NCBI RefSeq assembly: GCF_002159845.1
Contig: NZ_NFJK01000009.1
Span: 78,054 to 142,053, forward strand
Length of the DNA: 64,000 nt
Reading direction: 5' to 3'
Origin: Anaeromassilibacillus sp. An250
GTDB taxonomy: Bacteria > Bacillota > Clostridia > Oscillospirales > Acutalibacteraceae
Below the pieces are notes generated by a model. That model was given only the letters and a program-made list of their open reading frames with translations, had not been told where the DNA came from and did not search any database. Positions 10,421 through 18,104 of the stretch are shown in pieces. Position 1 is the stretch's first letter. Every line of letters begins with the position of its first letter. Both the position numbers and the translations under genes were made by a program.

Positions 10421-10607
10421 TTGTATCATCTGCGGTAAAAATAATCTTAACAAGAACACCATCGGTATTAACAAAAAACTATTGGGCGAAGACATGGAGA
10501 ATTTCTACTGTATGGATTGCCTTGCCGAATATCTTGGGTGTACTGTTGAGGAATTGCTTGATAAAATCGAGGAGTTCAAAGAGGAAGGCTGTAAATTATT
10601 TGAATGA
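10410..10607 (+). CDS. 65-aa zinc-ribbon protein, last-but-one gene of the BREX operon
   Basis: A 65-aa protein with two CxxC pairs (CIIC at 5-8 and CMDC at 34-37) that should bind one zinc ion, followed by an acidic helical tail. Its ATG lies inside the last codons of brxL (11-nt overlap), so it is translationally coupled, and the desulfurase gene follows after 9 nt. I do not recognise a named family. The position suggests an accessory factor for the sulfur step, such as an adaptor between the desulfurase and BrxP, but that is inference. Confidence 0.75.
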   Translation: MKIDCIICGKNNLNKNTIGINKKLLGEDMENFYCMDCLAEYLGCTVEELLDKIEEFKEEGCKLFE

Positions 10608-10616
10608 GGTGGGATT

Positions 10617-11741
10617 GTGAAGCGTTTTATCTATGCGGATAATGCAGCCACAACACAACTGGATATTGATGCGTTTGAGGCGATGCAACCATATCTTTTA
10701 GAAGAATACGGAAACGCTTCGCAGCCCTATTCATTTGCGAGAGCGCCCAAAAAAGCTCTGCGGGAATCGAGGGAAATCATTGCCCAGTGTATTGGCGCTC
10801 AACCTGACGAAATATTTTTCACTTCAGGTGGTACGGAAAGCAACAACTGGGCAATAAAGGGAACTGCATTTCTCGACCCGGAAAAACACGGATTTATAAC
10901 ATCAGCCATTGAGCACCATGCGATTTTGCGTCCGTGCGCTGATATTGAAAGAATGGGCTATCCCGTTTTTTATCTGCCGGTAGATTCTACCGGCAAAGTA
11001 AATACCGCAACGCTGTCAGAACACATTGCACCGGATACTCGGCTGGTTTCTATTATGGCCGCCAACAACGAGATAGGCTCCATTCAGGACATTCCAGCGT
11101 TAGCTGCCATTGCTCATTCCGTTGGCGCAATGTTTCATACCGATGCTGTTCAGGCGGTTGGACATATCAAAATAGATGTGAACGATCTTGGTGTAGATAT
11201 GCTTTCTGCTTCCGCCCACAAATTCCATGGTCCCAAAGGTATCGGCTTCCTGTATGTCCGAAAAGGGACGCCGCTGGCTCCATACGCAAGTGGCGGCAGT
11301 CAGGAAAACCACATGAGGGCGGGCACAGAGAATATCGCATCTATTGTAGGTATGGCGGCTGCATTAAAAAAATGTGTAGATGGACTGAAAGATACAGCGG
11401 AGCATTTAACTCGGCTGGAAACCAAACTAATCATGGGCTTGTCAGATGCGAATGTACGATTTTCCAGAAATGGGAGCGCAGCACATATCCCCGGGAACAT
11501 CAGTCTCTCTTTCCCCGGCTACAGTGGTGAAGCCCTCTTGCACCGATTGGATTTGATGGGAATCTGTGTCTCTACTGGTTCAGCCTGCAATAGCAGAGAA
11601 ACACAAATATCCCATGTGTTGCAGGCGATTAAACTGGAGCCAGAACTGGCAAAGGGAACAATACGATTGTCGTTAGGAAAGAACAATACAGAAGGCGATA
11701 TCGACGAAATCGTTGATGCACTTTTGCGAATTTTGAAGTAG
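10617..11741 (+). CDS. Cysteine desulfurase (NifS/IscS/DndA-like)
   Basis: 374 aa, GTG start preceded by GAGGTGG. A PLP-dependent class V aminotransferase-fold enzyme: SGGTESNN near residues 70-77, the PLP-binding lysine in SAHKFHGPKG near residue 200, RAGTEN near 235, and the catalytic loop GSACNS with the persulfide-forming cysteine near residue 322. It converts cysteine to alanine and passes persulfide sulfur on. Its place directly behind a BREX operon whose first protein is a PAPS-reductase/Fe-S protein suggests it serves as the DndA-like sulfur source for that system rather than general Fe-S assembly; no iscU or tRNA-thiolation gene is adjacent. Confidence 0.92.
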   Translation: MKRFIYADNAATTQLDIDAFEAMQPYLLEEYGNASQPYSFARAPKKALRESREIIAQCIGAQPDEIFFTSGGTESNNWAIKGTAFLDPEKHGFITSAIEHHAILRPCADIERMGYPVFYLPVDSTGKVNTATLSEHIAPDTRLVSIMAANNEIGSIQDIPALAAIAHSVGAMFHTDAVQAVGHIKIDVNDLGVDMLSASAHKFHGPKGIGFLYVRKGTPLAPYASGGSQENHMRAGTENIASIVGMAAALKKCVDGLKDTAEHLTRLETKLIMGLSDANVRFSRNGSAAHIPGNISLSFPGYSGEALLHRLDLMGICVSTGSACNSRETQISHVLQAIKLEPELAKGTIRLSLGKNNTEGDIDEIVDALLRILK

Positions 11742-11811
11742 AGCTTCTATTGAATACGATAACAATCATCAGCACTTGCTGGATGTGATGAAGTCCCTGT
11801 AAGGTGGTGTC

Positions 11812-11988
11812 ATGATGAGCGAAGAACAACCCCTGATTGATTTTAGCCAAATCCCAGAATATGAAATGAAAGCCCTCTGCCGTACACTGCTGCAATCTTG
11901 CAGGGAGTTCTATTCCGACCCCAAGAATGTTGAGAAATTTGAACGGTGGAAAGCAGAGCGTGACAAGGAAAACAGAAAAGAGGTGTGA
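11812..11988 (+). CDS. Small protein of unknown function (58 aa)
   Basis: A 58-aa open frame with a plausible RBS (AAGGTGGTG) before tandem ATG codons. It is rich in Glu, Lys and Arg, with a likely helical middle containing two cysteines. It overlaps the following SIMPL gene's possible start codons, suggesting coupling. The 70 nt before it contain only a short open stretch ending in LLDVMKSL, perhaps the tail of a lost gene. I do not recognise the family. Confidence 0.5.
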   Translation: MMSEEQPLIDFSQIPEYEMKALCRTLLQSCREFYSDPKNVEKFERWKAERDKENRKEV

Positions 11989-11990
11989 TG

Positions 11991-12650
11991 ATGTCAAGGA
12001 CGATAACCGTAAAAGGAGTTGGCAGAGTCTCCACTCCGCCGGATTACATCGTCATCTCCATGAGCCTTGAAGCGCAGGATACGAACTACGAAAAAGCGAT
12101 GGAACAGGCCGCACTCCAGATTGACTATCTAAACAAGGCGCTGGAATCTGTCGGATTTAAGAAGAAGTCTGTAAAAACCGTGAATTTCAATGTTCGCACA
12201 GACTATGAACGAGTAAAAGACAGAAACGGCAACTATAAAAGCGTATTCAACGGATATATCTGCAATCACCGGCTCAAAGTTGAATTTGATTTCGACACAA
12301 GGCGGCTGGCGCAGTCCCTTTCCGCAATCTCAAAATGTCTTGCCAAACCAGAGCTGTCCATCGCCTTCACAGTAAAAGACCCGTCTGCGGTCAACAAGAA
12401 GCTTTTGAAATCCGCAACGATCAACGCACGGGAAAAAGCGGAAATTCTTTGCGAAGCCTCGAATGTGGCGCTGGGAGATCTGCTCGCCATCGACTATAAT
12501 TGGGGCGAACTCAATGTTGTCTCACGCACTGAATATATGCTTGATGAAAAGTGCTTGGCGATGCCGATGGGAGCCATGGCCGATATGGACATCGAACCGG
12601 ATGACATTGATGTAAGCGACACAGCCACTTTCGTCTGGGAGATTCGATAA
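11991..12650 (+). CDS. SIMPL-domain (DUF541) protein
   Basis: 219 aa. It begins with the RTITVKGVGRVSTPPD segment typical of SIMPL/DUF541 proteins and keeps the family pattern to its end. Most relatives are periplasmic or membrane-anchored proteins linked to oxidative stress or kinase signalling; this copy has no signal peptide or membrane segment, so it is predicted to be cytoplasmic. Three consecutive start codons exist (GTG 11985, ATG 11988, ATG 11991); the last has the best spacing from AGAGGTG. It lies between the BREX block and a 322-aa protein with short gaps, so may be cotranscribed as a passenger gene. Confidence 0.8.
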   Translation: MSRTITVKGVGRVSTPPDYIVISMSLEAQDTNYEKAMEQAALQIDYLNKALESVGFKKKSVKTVNFNVRTDYERVKDRNGNYKSVFNGYICNHRLKVEFDFDTRRLAQSLSAISKCLAKPELSIAFTVKDPSAVNKKLLKSATINAREKAEILCEASNVALGDLLAIDYNWGELNVVSRTEYMLDEKCLAMPMGAMADMDIEPDDIDVSDTATFVWEIR

Positions 12651-12670
12651 TCAGAATGTGAGGTGCGGAA

Positions 12671-13639
12671 ATGACTTGGGATGAATATTACGAAAAGTTC
12701 TATGACTGGGCGACGAGTACACAGATTCGACGGCTTTCCGCCCTCACCTCCTATGGCTCCCCGGCTGAAGTCACCGAAGTAGCTATGGAATTGTGTGATG
12801 AAAAGGCCGCAAGTCGGCTGATAAACAGAGCCTTGGATGCCGGTGTCACCTTTCAAGTCGAGAATATTGAGGATTTGAATTGCTGCGTGGATACAGCGAC
12901 GATGAAGCGTGTCGTTTCCTCCGTCCAAGGAACACTTTCCGATGAAGCGTTGGATACCCTCACCGGCTGCATGGATGATGAAGTATTCCAGACACTTCTG
13001 AAAAAGGCTACGAGCGACCAATATGCACCGGCAACGATTATGGAGTTGGTTGACTGCGCAGATGAAGAGACCTTCAAAACGATGGTAATGAAAGTCACGG
13101 GATGCTTTGACGCTGAGCAGCTTGATATTTTGAGGGATTATCTTGACCAGGCAACTATCGAGACTCTGATTGAGAAATCGTTACAGGGCAAGGTGCGGTT
13201 CGCTCCGCAGCAAATCATGGAGTGGCTCGATTTTGGAATTTCGGAATCCCTCATTGAAAAAATGTCGCTGACCGCCCAAGGGACATTTGATGCCAATCAA
13301 GCTGAGGAGTTGTATGATGTACTCCCAGACGATACATATTTGAAGATTGCGAAAAAGCATCATCTGGAACTTCACAATGAGCCCATCTACGAGGACATAT
13401 CTTATCAGGAATCCGCAGCACCTCGATTGGGCTTTTGGGGAACGCTATTCGCTGCGATTGCCGGAATCAATGCAGTTTCCCGGCACAGCGAACGACACCA
13501 GCATAACGGACATTGTAACGGGGACTGCGCCAACTGCCCTCCCCACTATGGGTATCGCTATGGACGATGGTACTATGGCCACGGTCATCAATACGGCTGC
13601 GAGTTTGGAGGTAACAAAGGCGATGGCAGCATGGATTGA
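12671..13639 (+). CDS. 322-aa protein: helical repeat-like body with Cys/His-rich tail
   Basis: The first 250 residues are acidic and helical, with weakly repeated units containing LxxxxDxxTxxxLxxK. Near residues 258-272 is a short hydrophobic glycine-rich stretch (GFWGTLFAAIAG), then a tail of Cys, His, Tyr and Gly ending in GCEFGGNK and GSMD, which could bind metal. Function unknown. A decayed copy of the tail is present about 17 kb away at 30315-30523, so the family is repeated within this accessory region. RBS GAGGTG lies before the ATG. Confidence 0.72.
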   Translation: MTWDEYYEKFYDWATSTQIRRLSALTSYGSPAEVTEVAMELCDEKAASRLINRALDAGVTFQVENIEDLNCCVDTATMKRVVSSVQGTLSDEALDTLTGCMDDEVFQTLLKKATSDQYAPATIMELVDCADEETFKTMVMKVTGCFDAEQLDILRDYLDQATIETLIEKSLQGKVRFAPQQIMEWLDFGISESLIEKMSLTAQGTFDANQAEELYDVLPDDTYLKIAKKHHLELHNEPIYEDISYQESAAPRLGFWGTLFAAIAGINAVSRHSERHQHNGHCNGDCANCPPHYGYRYGRWYYGHGHQYGCEFGGNKGDGSMD

Positions 13640-13651
13640 TGAGGTGCATTG

Positions 13652-13891
13652 ATGTTTGGAAAAAAGAAAAAGGCTCCTGCGCCGGCCTTCGATGTGACGC
13701 AAAAGCTGAAGAAAACCTGGTATGGCGGCAAGAAACGGATTCCTACCACAAAGGCGGAACAGCGCAAGATGAAGGAGGCAATCCTGAAGGTTTATCCCGA
13801 GGCGATTGTCATAGATGATAATGCAAAGCGGCAAAGGGAACTGGATTGGATAGATCGAATTAAGGAATACGATGCCTTGTTCAATGACTAA
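13652..13891 (+). CDS. Small basic protein of unknown function (79 aa)
   Basis: 79 aa, ATG with GAGGTG five bases upstream, 12 nt after the 322-aa gene. The N-terminus is strongly basic (FGKKKKAPAPAF), followed by a helical body with KRIPTTKAEQRKMKEA and an acidic C-terminus. This looks like a small nucleic-acid- or protein-binding factor, but I do not recognise a family. It ends the rightward gene set that starts with brxP; the next gene is convergent. Confidence 0.6.
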   Translation: MFGKKKKAPAPAFDVTQKLKKTWYGGKKRIPTTKAEQRKMKEAILKVYPEAIVIDDNAKRQRELDWIDRIKEYDALFND

Positions 13892-13955
13892 GGCTATAAA
13901 GCCACCGAGAAGATAGCAGAGGGAAACCCGCTACAACATGGTCAGAGCATCCAAT

Positions 13956-14183
13956 TTAATGTAATGATCCGTTTTTATCCAGCATCATTGCCACCTGAAA
14001 GATGAACTCTTCCGGTGTCGGTCTGTCGCTTTTGAATGACATCATATCCCATAACTTTTGCGCCTCCTTGTCATGGTGATCGTAAGCATGATCAATAGCC
14101 AACTGCATTTCACGGAGTACATTTTCTGGCGTGGTTCCGTTCTCCCTGGCAATTTTCGCAATAATCTCTTCAAAGTTTTTCAT
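13956..14183 (-). CDS. Small conserved protein often labelled Spo0A-C-terminal-like (75 aa)
   Basis: 75 aa from an ATG with GGAGG eight bases upstream. The pattern IAxxxGTTPENVLREMQLAIDHAY followed by a KSDRPTPEEFI segment is one I associate with many short clostridial proteins annotated as containing a Spo0A C-terminal domain; real homology to the Spo0A DNA-binding domain is doubtful, and no DNA-recognition helix is evident. It is the last gene of a leftward block, separated from the upstream XRE gene by a strong terminator, so it probably has its own promoter. Confidence 0.55.
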   Translation of the reverse strand: MKNFEEIIAKIARENGTTPENVLREMQLAIDHAYDHHDKEAQKLWDMMSFKSDRPTPEEFIFQVAMMLDKNGSLH

Positions 14184-14271
14184 GGATATTCCTCCGTCTT
14201 TAGACTTTTCTCTTGTTCTTTGGCGCAAGTATAACATCATAAGAATGTCGAAATCACTCACATTTTGACAG

Positions 14272-14312
14272 AGGAAAAAGAAAAAGCGTGGAAGAGCCGA
14301 AAGCTCTTCCAC
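14272..14312 (-). terminator. Rho-independent terminator for the XRE gene
   Basis: A perfect 10-bp inverted repeat (GTGGAAGAGC / GCTCTTCCAC, loop of 5 nt, at 14288-14312) followed on the minus strand by a T-rich run ending near 14272. It sits directly after the XRE stop codon. Confidence 0.9.
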
Positions 14313-14314
14313 AC

Positions 14315-14632
14315 TCATCTATCTACCAATACAGACACTACTTTTAAGACCCGCATCCTTTCTTCGTGAGGGAGCGCCTCGATGGCGGCAGAAAGCTCCG
14401 AAGCAACTCCGGCAGTCGCTCGATCCACCACATCCACCAGAAGGTCATCCGCAGATACGCCAAGCACATTTGCAATCGCTACGAAAGTGTCCATCCTCGG
14501 AATCTTGGTTCCGCGTTCAATCACGCTCACATGGGTCGGGCTAATGTCAATGCAGGCGGCAAGATCTTCTTGTGTCATGTTCTTTTTCTCCCTTGCAGCC
14601 TTGATTCTTTGTCCAACTGCTCTTGCATCCAT
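14315..14632 (-). CDS. XRE-family transcriptional regulator (105 aa)
   Basis: 105 aa. An HTH_3 domain occupies residues 8-62 (IKAAREKKNMTQEDLA ... ISPTHVSVIERG), followed by a 40-residue helical tail likely used for dimerisation or sensing. The chosen ATG lies after AGGCGG; an upstream start would overlap the operators. Four copies of a 10-bp near-palindrome upstream (14645-14736) suggest autoregulation. Nothing divergent reads rightward from this promoter region, so its other targets are not evident. Confidence 0.85.
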   Translation of the reverse strand: MDARAVGQRIKAAREKKNMTQEDLAACIDISPTHVSVIERGTKIPRMDTFVAIANVLGVSADDLLVDVVDRATAGVASELSAAIEALPHEERMRVLKVVSVLVDR

Positions 14633-14644
14633 CCTGCCACCGCC

Positions 14645-14736
14645 TCCTTTAGAACTCGCTTTTGTTCTAAAGAATAGTATAGTGGTGATGGCCTGATTCA
14701 TACAGAATCCAAAGAACGAGGTATAATTCTAAAGAA
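14645..14736 (-). promoter_or_regulatory. Operator cluster upstream of the XRE gene
   Basis: TTCTAAAGAA occurs exactly at 14665-14674 and 14727-14736; a variant ATCCAAAGAA is at 14707-14716, and an inverted variant TCCTTTAGAA at 14645-14654 lies next to the RBS. Four near-palindromes in 92 nt are what a self-repressing HTH protein would use. The binding assignment is inference. Confidence 0.6.
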
Positions 14737-14823
14737 CTGTTTACGCGGATAACTTTCAGCAAAGATAGAAAAATCGAGTATCAGGTAAGGCAGTATTGAT
14801 TGACTGCGCTTTTGATAGCACGC

Positions 14824-15066
14824 ACCAATCAATCGTTTTTTTCAATCTGCATCCAGCGGCGCACTGACTCGAACAGTGCAGATGGCTTCACGCAAGACCT
14901 CATGGTCGAGCTGTCCTGGCGCTGCCGCAGTAATAGTTTACAACACGATCCGCCCCGATGCCCGAATGCCTTGTAGTCTCCACCGCATCGATACTGGTGC
15001 CAAAGAACAGAAATTCCCAGCCATATAGGAGGACTCTTCTTCGGTTTGGTCGCAGGGAAAGCAGTA
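14824..15066 (-). pseudogene. Remnant of a vWA-domain protein gene (C-terminal part, frameshifted)
   Basis: Reading leftward, one frame gives YGWEFLFFGTSIDAVETTRH and then GADRVVNYYCG before a stop; another frame continues with LREAICTVRVSAPLDAD. This matches the C-terminal pattern I know from clostridial vWA proteins (YGWEFxFLGANIDAVE ... then a SSAPL segment), split by frameshifts and lacking the metal-binding N-terminal part. Such vWA genes are commonly near YolD/Y-polymerase cassettes like the one just upstream, so this is probably the decayed last member. Confidence 0.6.
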
Positions 15067-15067
15067 A

Positions 15068-15490
15068 TCACAAAATTCCTCGAAAGCATTCACTCTCGAT
15101 ATCGGCGATCTCATCCAGTGGGATTTTCGTCCCATCGGTCAGAACAAATACTCGCTCATAATAGTCAATCCGTTTCAGACTGCCGGTGTGGGATGTATAG
15201 GAGCCTCCGGCCTTCCTCTCATCCGGGACGAAGTAGGTAATGGTGATCTCCGGTCGGTCTGCTATGATGTCCTGAAGGTACTGCTGTTTCCGGTCCAGCT
15301 CCTCCCGCACTTCCTCCCCAATCTCCACTTTTGTATCTGTCAGCCGTCCGGTTTCCTGGATGGCATCCTCGTAGCCGGTGAGAGCGGCGAAGGGGGAAAA
15401 CTGTGCCGCTCTGTCCAGCATGGACATCTGCGGCCTTGTTTTGGAGACATGATGGGGCAGATGGATGATGTCATCATACTGTGTTTTCAT
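15068..15490 (-). CDS. YolD-like family protein
   Basis: 140 aa, ATG with a G-rich RBS. The sequence MSMLDRAAQFSPFAAL near residues 22-37 is the YolD-family signature, and the rest follows the YolD pattern. In Bacillus the family (YolD, YqjX) is encoded next to UvrX/YqjW Y-family polymerases and is thought to modulate them, by analogy with UmuD. Here the same pairing is seen, with the EEP-fold gene between; the gap to that gene is 14 nt. Its 3' end abuts the vWA remnant. Confidence 0.85.
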   Translation of the reverse strand: MKTQYDDIIHLPHHVSKTRPQMSMLDRAAQFSPFAALTGYEDAIQETGRLTDTKVEIGEEVREELDRKQQYLQDIIADRPEITITYFVPDERKAGGSYTSHTGSLKRIDYYERVFVLTDGTKIPLDEIADIESECFRGIL

Positions 15491-15504
15491 GATTTTTGCC
15501 CCCC

Positions 15505-16164
15505 TCAAAAGGTGACCACAATTCCCTTGTGGTCGGATAAACGCTTGTCCACATTCCATTCTTCCAGAACTGGCCGTTTGGTGGTAACCATACTGCTTGA
15601 CACGGCAATGTGGTCAATGCACTCTGTCTGTCTTTCGGTCAAAAGGGTCAATCCTGTATCACGAAACAAATCCAGAAGCGTTGTCCTTGCGGCCTGTGTG
15701 AAACAGTAGTTATCCGAGAAGGAGCAGTTAAAATCTCCGCAGACACATATCCCATCGCCCAATTCGGACAGGCGGCGAATGTCATCACACTGCCGGTGCA
15801 GTTGTTCCATGAAGGAAGAATGACGATTGCCCAGCGTACCTATGATTGTCCCATACACCAGCAGATTCCCTTTTTCCGTCTTTAGCTCAGCACAGAGGGC
15901 GGTACGCGAATCATAGGTTTGATGCAGCCGAACAACGGGATAGTTGGTGTAAAGCGAGACGCGATTTTCTGTGACGGCATAGGGAATGGTCTTATCTCCC
16001 ATCAATGATGTGGTCTCGCAGCAGAAGGCATAATCGGGATGCAGCCGCTTGTCTGTCTCGGTCAGCACAAGGATGTCGGCATGGATGCCATCACATAAGC
16101 CTTGTATCTGGTCGAGCTGTTTTTTGTGCCTGAGCCGCTCCACATTCCATGTGGCAATTTTCAC
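15505..16164 (-). CDS. Endonuclease/exonuclease/phosphatase (EEP) superfamily protein
   Basis: 219 aa with all EEP landmarks: ATWNVE at residues 4-9, LTETD near 34-38, GDFNCS near 140, DHIAVS near 183, and the terminal SDHKG. These residues bind the catalytic metal and place it with exonuclease III/DNase I-like enzymes. Its first codons overlap the end of the Y-family polymerase gene (ATGA), so the two are coupled; a DNA-repair nuclease role is therefore likely, though a phosphodiesterase on another substrate cannot be excluded. Confidence 0.88.
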   Translation of the reverse strand: MKIATWNVERLRHKKQLDQIQGLCDGIHADILVLTETDKRLHPDYAFCCETTSLMGDKTIPYAVTENRVSLYTNYPVVRLHQTYDSRTALCAELKTEKGNLLVYGTIIGTLGNRHSSFMEQLHRQCDDIRRLSELGDGICVCGDFNCSFSDNYCFTQAARTTLLDLFRDTGLTLLTERQTECIDHIAVSSSMVTTKRPVLEEWNVDKRLSDHKGIVVTF

Positions 16165-17669
16165 GCCCTATGCCCTCCAATCTGCCCGTTCCTGTCCTTG
16201 GCCGTTGCCCCTTCTTCCAAATTCATTCCCCGGAGGATCGCATTCTTGCCGAACTTCTTCTTGATGGTCAGCATAGCCGTCTGCATTTTCTGCTCCCGCT
16301 CCAATTCCTGCTTTTCCCGTTCCTGCTGCGCCTGTTGTGCGGCATAGTCGGTAAACAGGTCGAGCTGTTCAAAGCCCCCGTTTTTCACCGGCGCAGACTC
16401 TTTCGGAAGGACATGGTTCGCCACCACATTCAGCCTTCGGATGAGAAGGTTTTTGCCTACAATGCAATCAAACAACTCTGCCGCAGCGCACATTATTTTG
16501 CGTGTAGATGATGTGTGTCCGTCCAGATTGATGGTGCCATGGGCGTGTTTGGGGATCTGGCGTCCGTAATGATCCTTCACAACCGCACCGTGGTACTTTG
16601 CTTTTCTGGCCGGGTCGGTGAGGTTTTCGATGTCATAGCCCACCGTCACCACCAGCTGATCGGTGACAAGCCCCTTGTCCACCAGATCCAGCGAGAGCAT
16701 ATCGGCCATCTCCCGCAGGACAAGCCGTGCCTTCTCCGCATTGTAGGGACAGTGAAGCACCTGCCCGGAGCCTAAGCTGTTGGAGCTTGGCCTGTATGCC
16801 TTGATCGCCTCAATGGTGGTCGGCTCCCAGCCCCACGCATGGTCGATGAGCAACTCCGCATTTTTCCCAAAGAGTTGATACAGTAGGTCCTCGTTGCGCT
16901 CGGACATCCGCGCCACATCGCCCATGGTGAACATCCCATGCTCTTCCAGCTTCTTTGCATAGCCACGGCCTACCCGCCAGAAGTCGGTGAGAGGCTGATG
17001 CGACCACATGGTCTGCCGGTAGGTCATCTCGTCCAGCTGGGCGATGCGTACCCCGTTTTCATCCGCTGGGATATGCTTCGCCACAATATCCATGGCCACC
17101 TTACAGAGAAAGAGGTTGGTGCCGATCCCCGCCGTGGCCGTGATGCCTGTTGTCTCAATGACATCCAGTATGATCTTCATGGCAAGGTCATGGGCAGACA
17201 GCTTGTAGGTATTCAGGTAGTCGGTCACATCCATGAATACCTCGTCGATGGAGTAGACCACGATGTCCTCCGGGGCGATGTATTTCAGGTAGACCTCGTA
17301 GATCTTTGTGCTGTATTCCATGTAGTAGGCCATGCGGGGCGGGGCGATGATGAAGTCGATTTCCAGCTTCGGGTTTTGTTGCAGCTCAGAGATGAAGTGT
17401 GACTTGCCCTCCAGCACTCTGCCCGGAGCGTCGTGCCGCCGTCCGGCGTTGGCCTCCCTGACCCGCTGCCTGACCTCAAAGAGCCGCCCCCGGCCGGAAA
17501 TGCCATAGCTTTTGAGGCTTGGGGTGACGGCAAGGCAGATGGTCTTGTCAGTGCGGCTTTCATCCGCCACAACAAGATTGGTGTCCATGGGGTCAAGCCC
17601 GCGCTCCCGGCATTCCACCGAAGCGTAGAAACTCTTGAGGTCGATTGCGATGTAAGTGCGCTGCTTCAT
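16161..17669 (-). CDS. Y-family (translesion) DNA polymerase, UvrX/DinB-like
   Basis: 502 aa. The palm motifs are AIDLKSFYASVEC (residues 8-20; metal-binding D10) and YSIDEVFMDV (DE near 140), with the little-finger helix-hairpin region RVGRGYAKKLEEHG near 230. Near residue 430 is EQLDLF, a good beta-clamp binding motif, followed by a charged coiled region (QQEREKQELEREQ). It is of the UvrX/YqjW kind rather than short DinB. It heads a coupled set with the EEP protein and YolD. I could not find a Gram-positive LexA box just upstream, so SOS control is unproven. Confidence 0.92.
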   Translation of the reverse strand: MKQRTYIAIDLKSFYASVECRERGLDPMDTNLVVADESRTDKTICLAVTPSLKSYGISGRGRLFEVRQRVREANAGRRHDAPGRVLEGKSHFISELQQNPKLEIDFIIAPPRMAYYMEYSTKIYEVYLKYIAPEDIVVYSIDEVFMDVTDYLNTYKLSAHDLAMKIILDVIETTGITATAGIGTNLFLCKVAMDIVAKHIPADENGVRIAQLDEMTYRQTMWSHQPLTDFWRVGRGYAKKLEEHGMFTMGDVARMSERNEDLLYQLFGKNAELLIDHAWGWEPTTIEAIKAYRPSSNSLGSGQVLHCPYNAEKARLVLREMADMLSLDLVDKGLVTDQLVVTVGYDIENLTDPARKAKYHGAVVKDHYGRQIPKHAHGTINLDGHTSSTRKIMCAAAELFDCIVGKNLLIRRLNVVANHVLPKESAPVKNGGFEQLDLFTDYAAQQAQQEREKQELEREQKMQTAMLTIKKKFGKNAILRGMNLEEGATAKDRNGQIGGHRA

Positions 17670-17696
17670 GCTTCGGTACGCCTCCTTTCAGCGGCA

Positions 17697-18080
17697 TCAG
17701 CTTTTCTTGGCTTTCTTTTTCCTCTTGGGCGCTGTTGCGCCATAGCTCATATCCAGCAGCATTTTGATCAGTTCGTCCGGCACACTGCCGTCTAAGGCAA
17801 CCGAGATCCAGTTTGCCTTGTTCATGTGGTAAGCCGGAAAGATGCCGGGTTCTTTCCGCAGTGAGCCGATGAGGATCGGGTCGCATTTGAGGTTTACCAC
17901 ATCAATAACATCCGAGCCTGCCAGACCCAGCTTGTTTTTGGGAACATCCATCACAAGGGCAAACCATTTGCGGTTGCCCGGATGCCGGAAAACCTCGTTG
18001 TTGGGGTATTTTATCCACGGGTGGTTTGCCTCACAGGGATAGGTTTCAAGAATATATTGCTTGAACTGTCCCCGATTCAT
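17697..18080 (-). CDS. MmcQ/YjbR-family protein
   Basis: 127 aa. The pattern GxxKQYILETYPCEANHPW, the FALVMDVPKNKLGL strand and the closing NKANWISVALDGSVPDELI segment match the MmcQ/YjbR (CyaY-fold) family, whose members are small proteins often labelled DNA-binding without firm proof. The ATG at 18080 follows GGGAGG; an alternative seven codons upstream has no RBS. A lysine-rich tail (KRKKKAKKS) ends it. It lies 27 nt before the Y-polymerase gene and may share its transcript. Confidence 0.85.
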   Translation of the reverse strand: MNRGQFKQYILETYPCEANHPWIKYPNNEVFRHPGNRKWFALVMDVPKNKLGLAGSDVIDVVNLKCDPILIGSLRKEPGIFPAYHMNKANWISVALDGSVPDELIKMLLDMSYGATAPKRKKKAKKS

Positions 18081-18104
18081 TCTGCAAACCTCCCGCTGCA
18101 TTGC

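Noticed and set aside
35..11741. Dnd phosphorothioation system (dndACBDE)
   Set aside because: BrxC, PglZ and BrxL are present, while DndD and DndE homologues are not; the PAPS-reductase-like protein is in BREX type 4 context.
17670..18104. LexA box upstream of the Y-family polymerase
   Set aside because: No CGAAC-N4-GTTCG-like site seen in the gaps before the polymerase or mmcQ genes.
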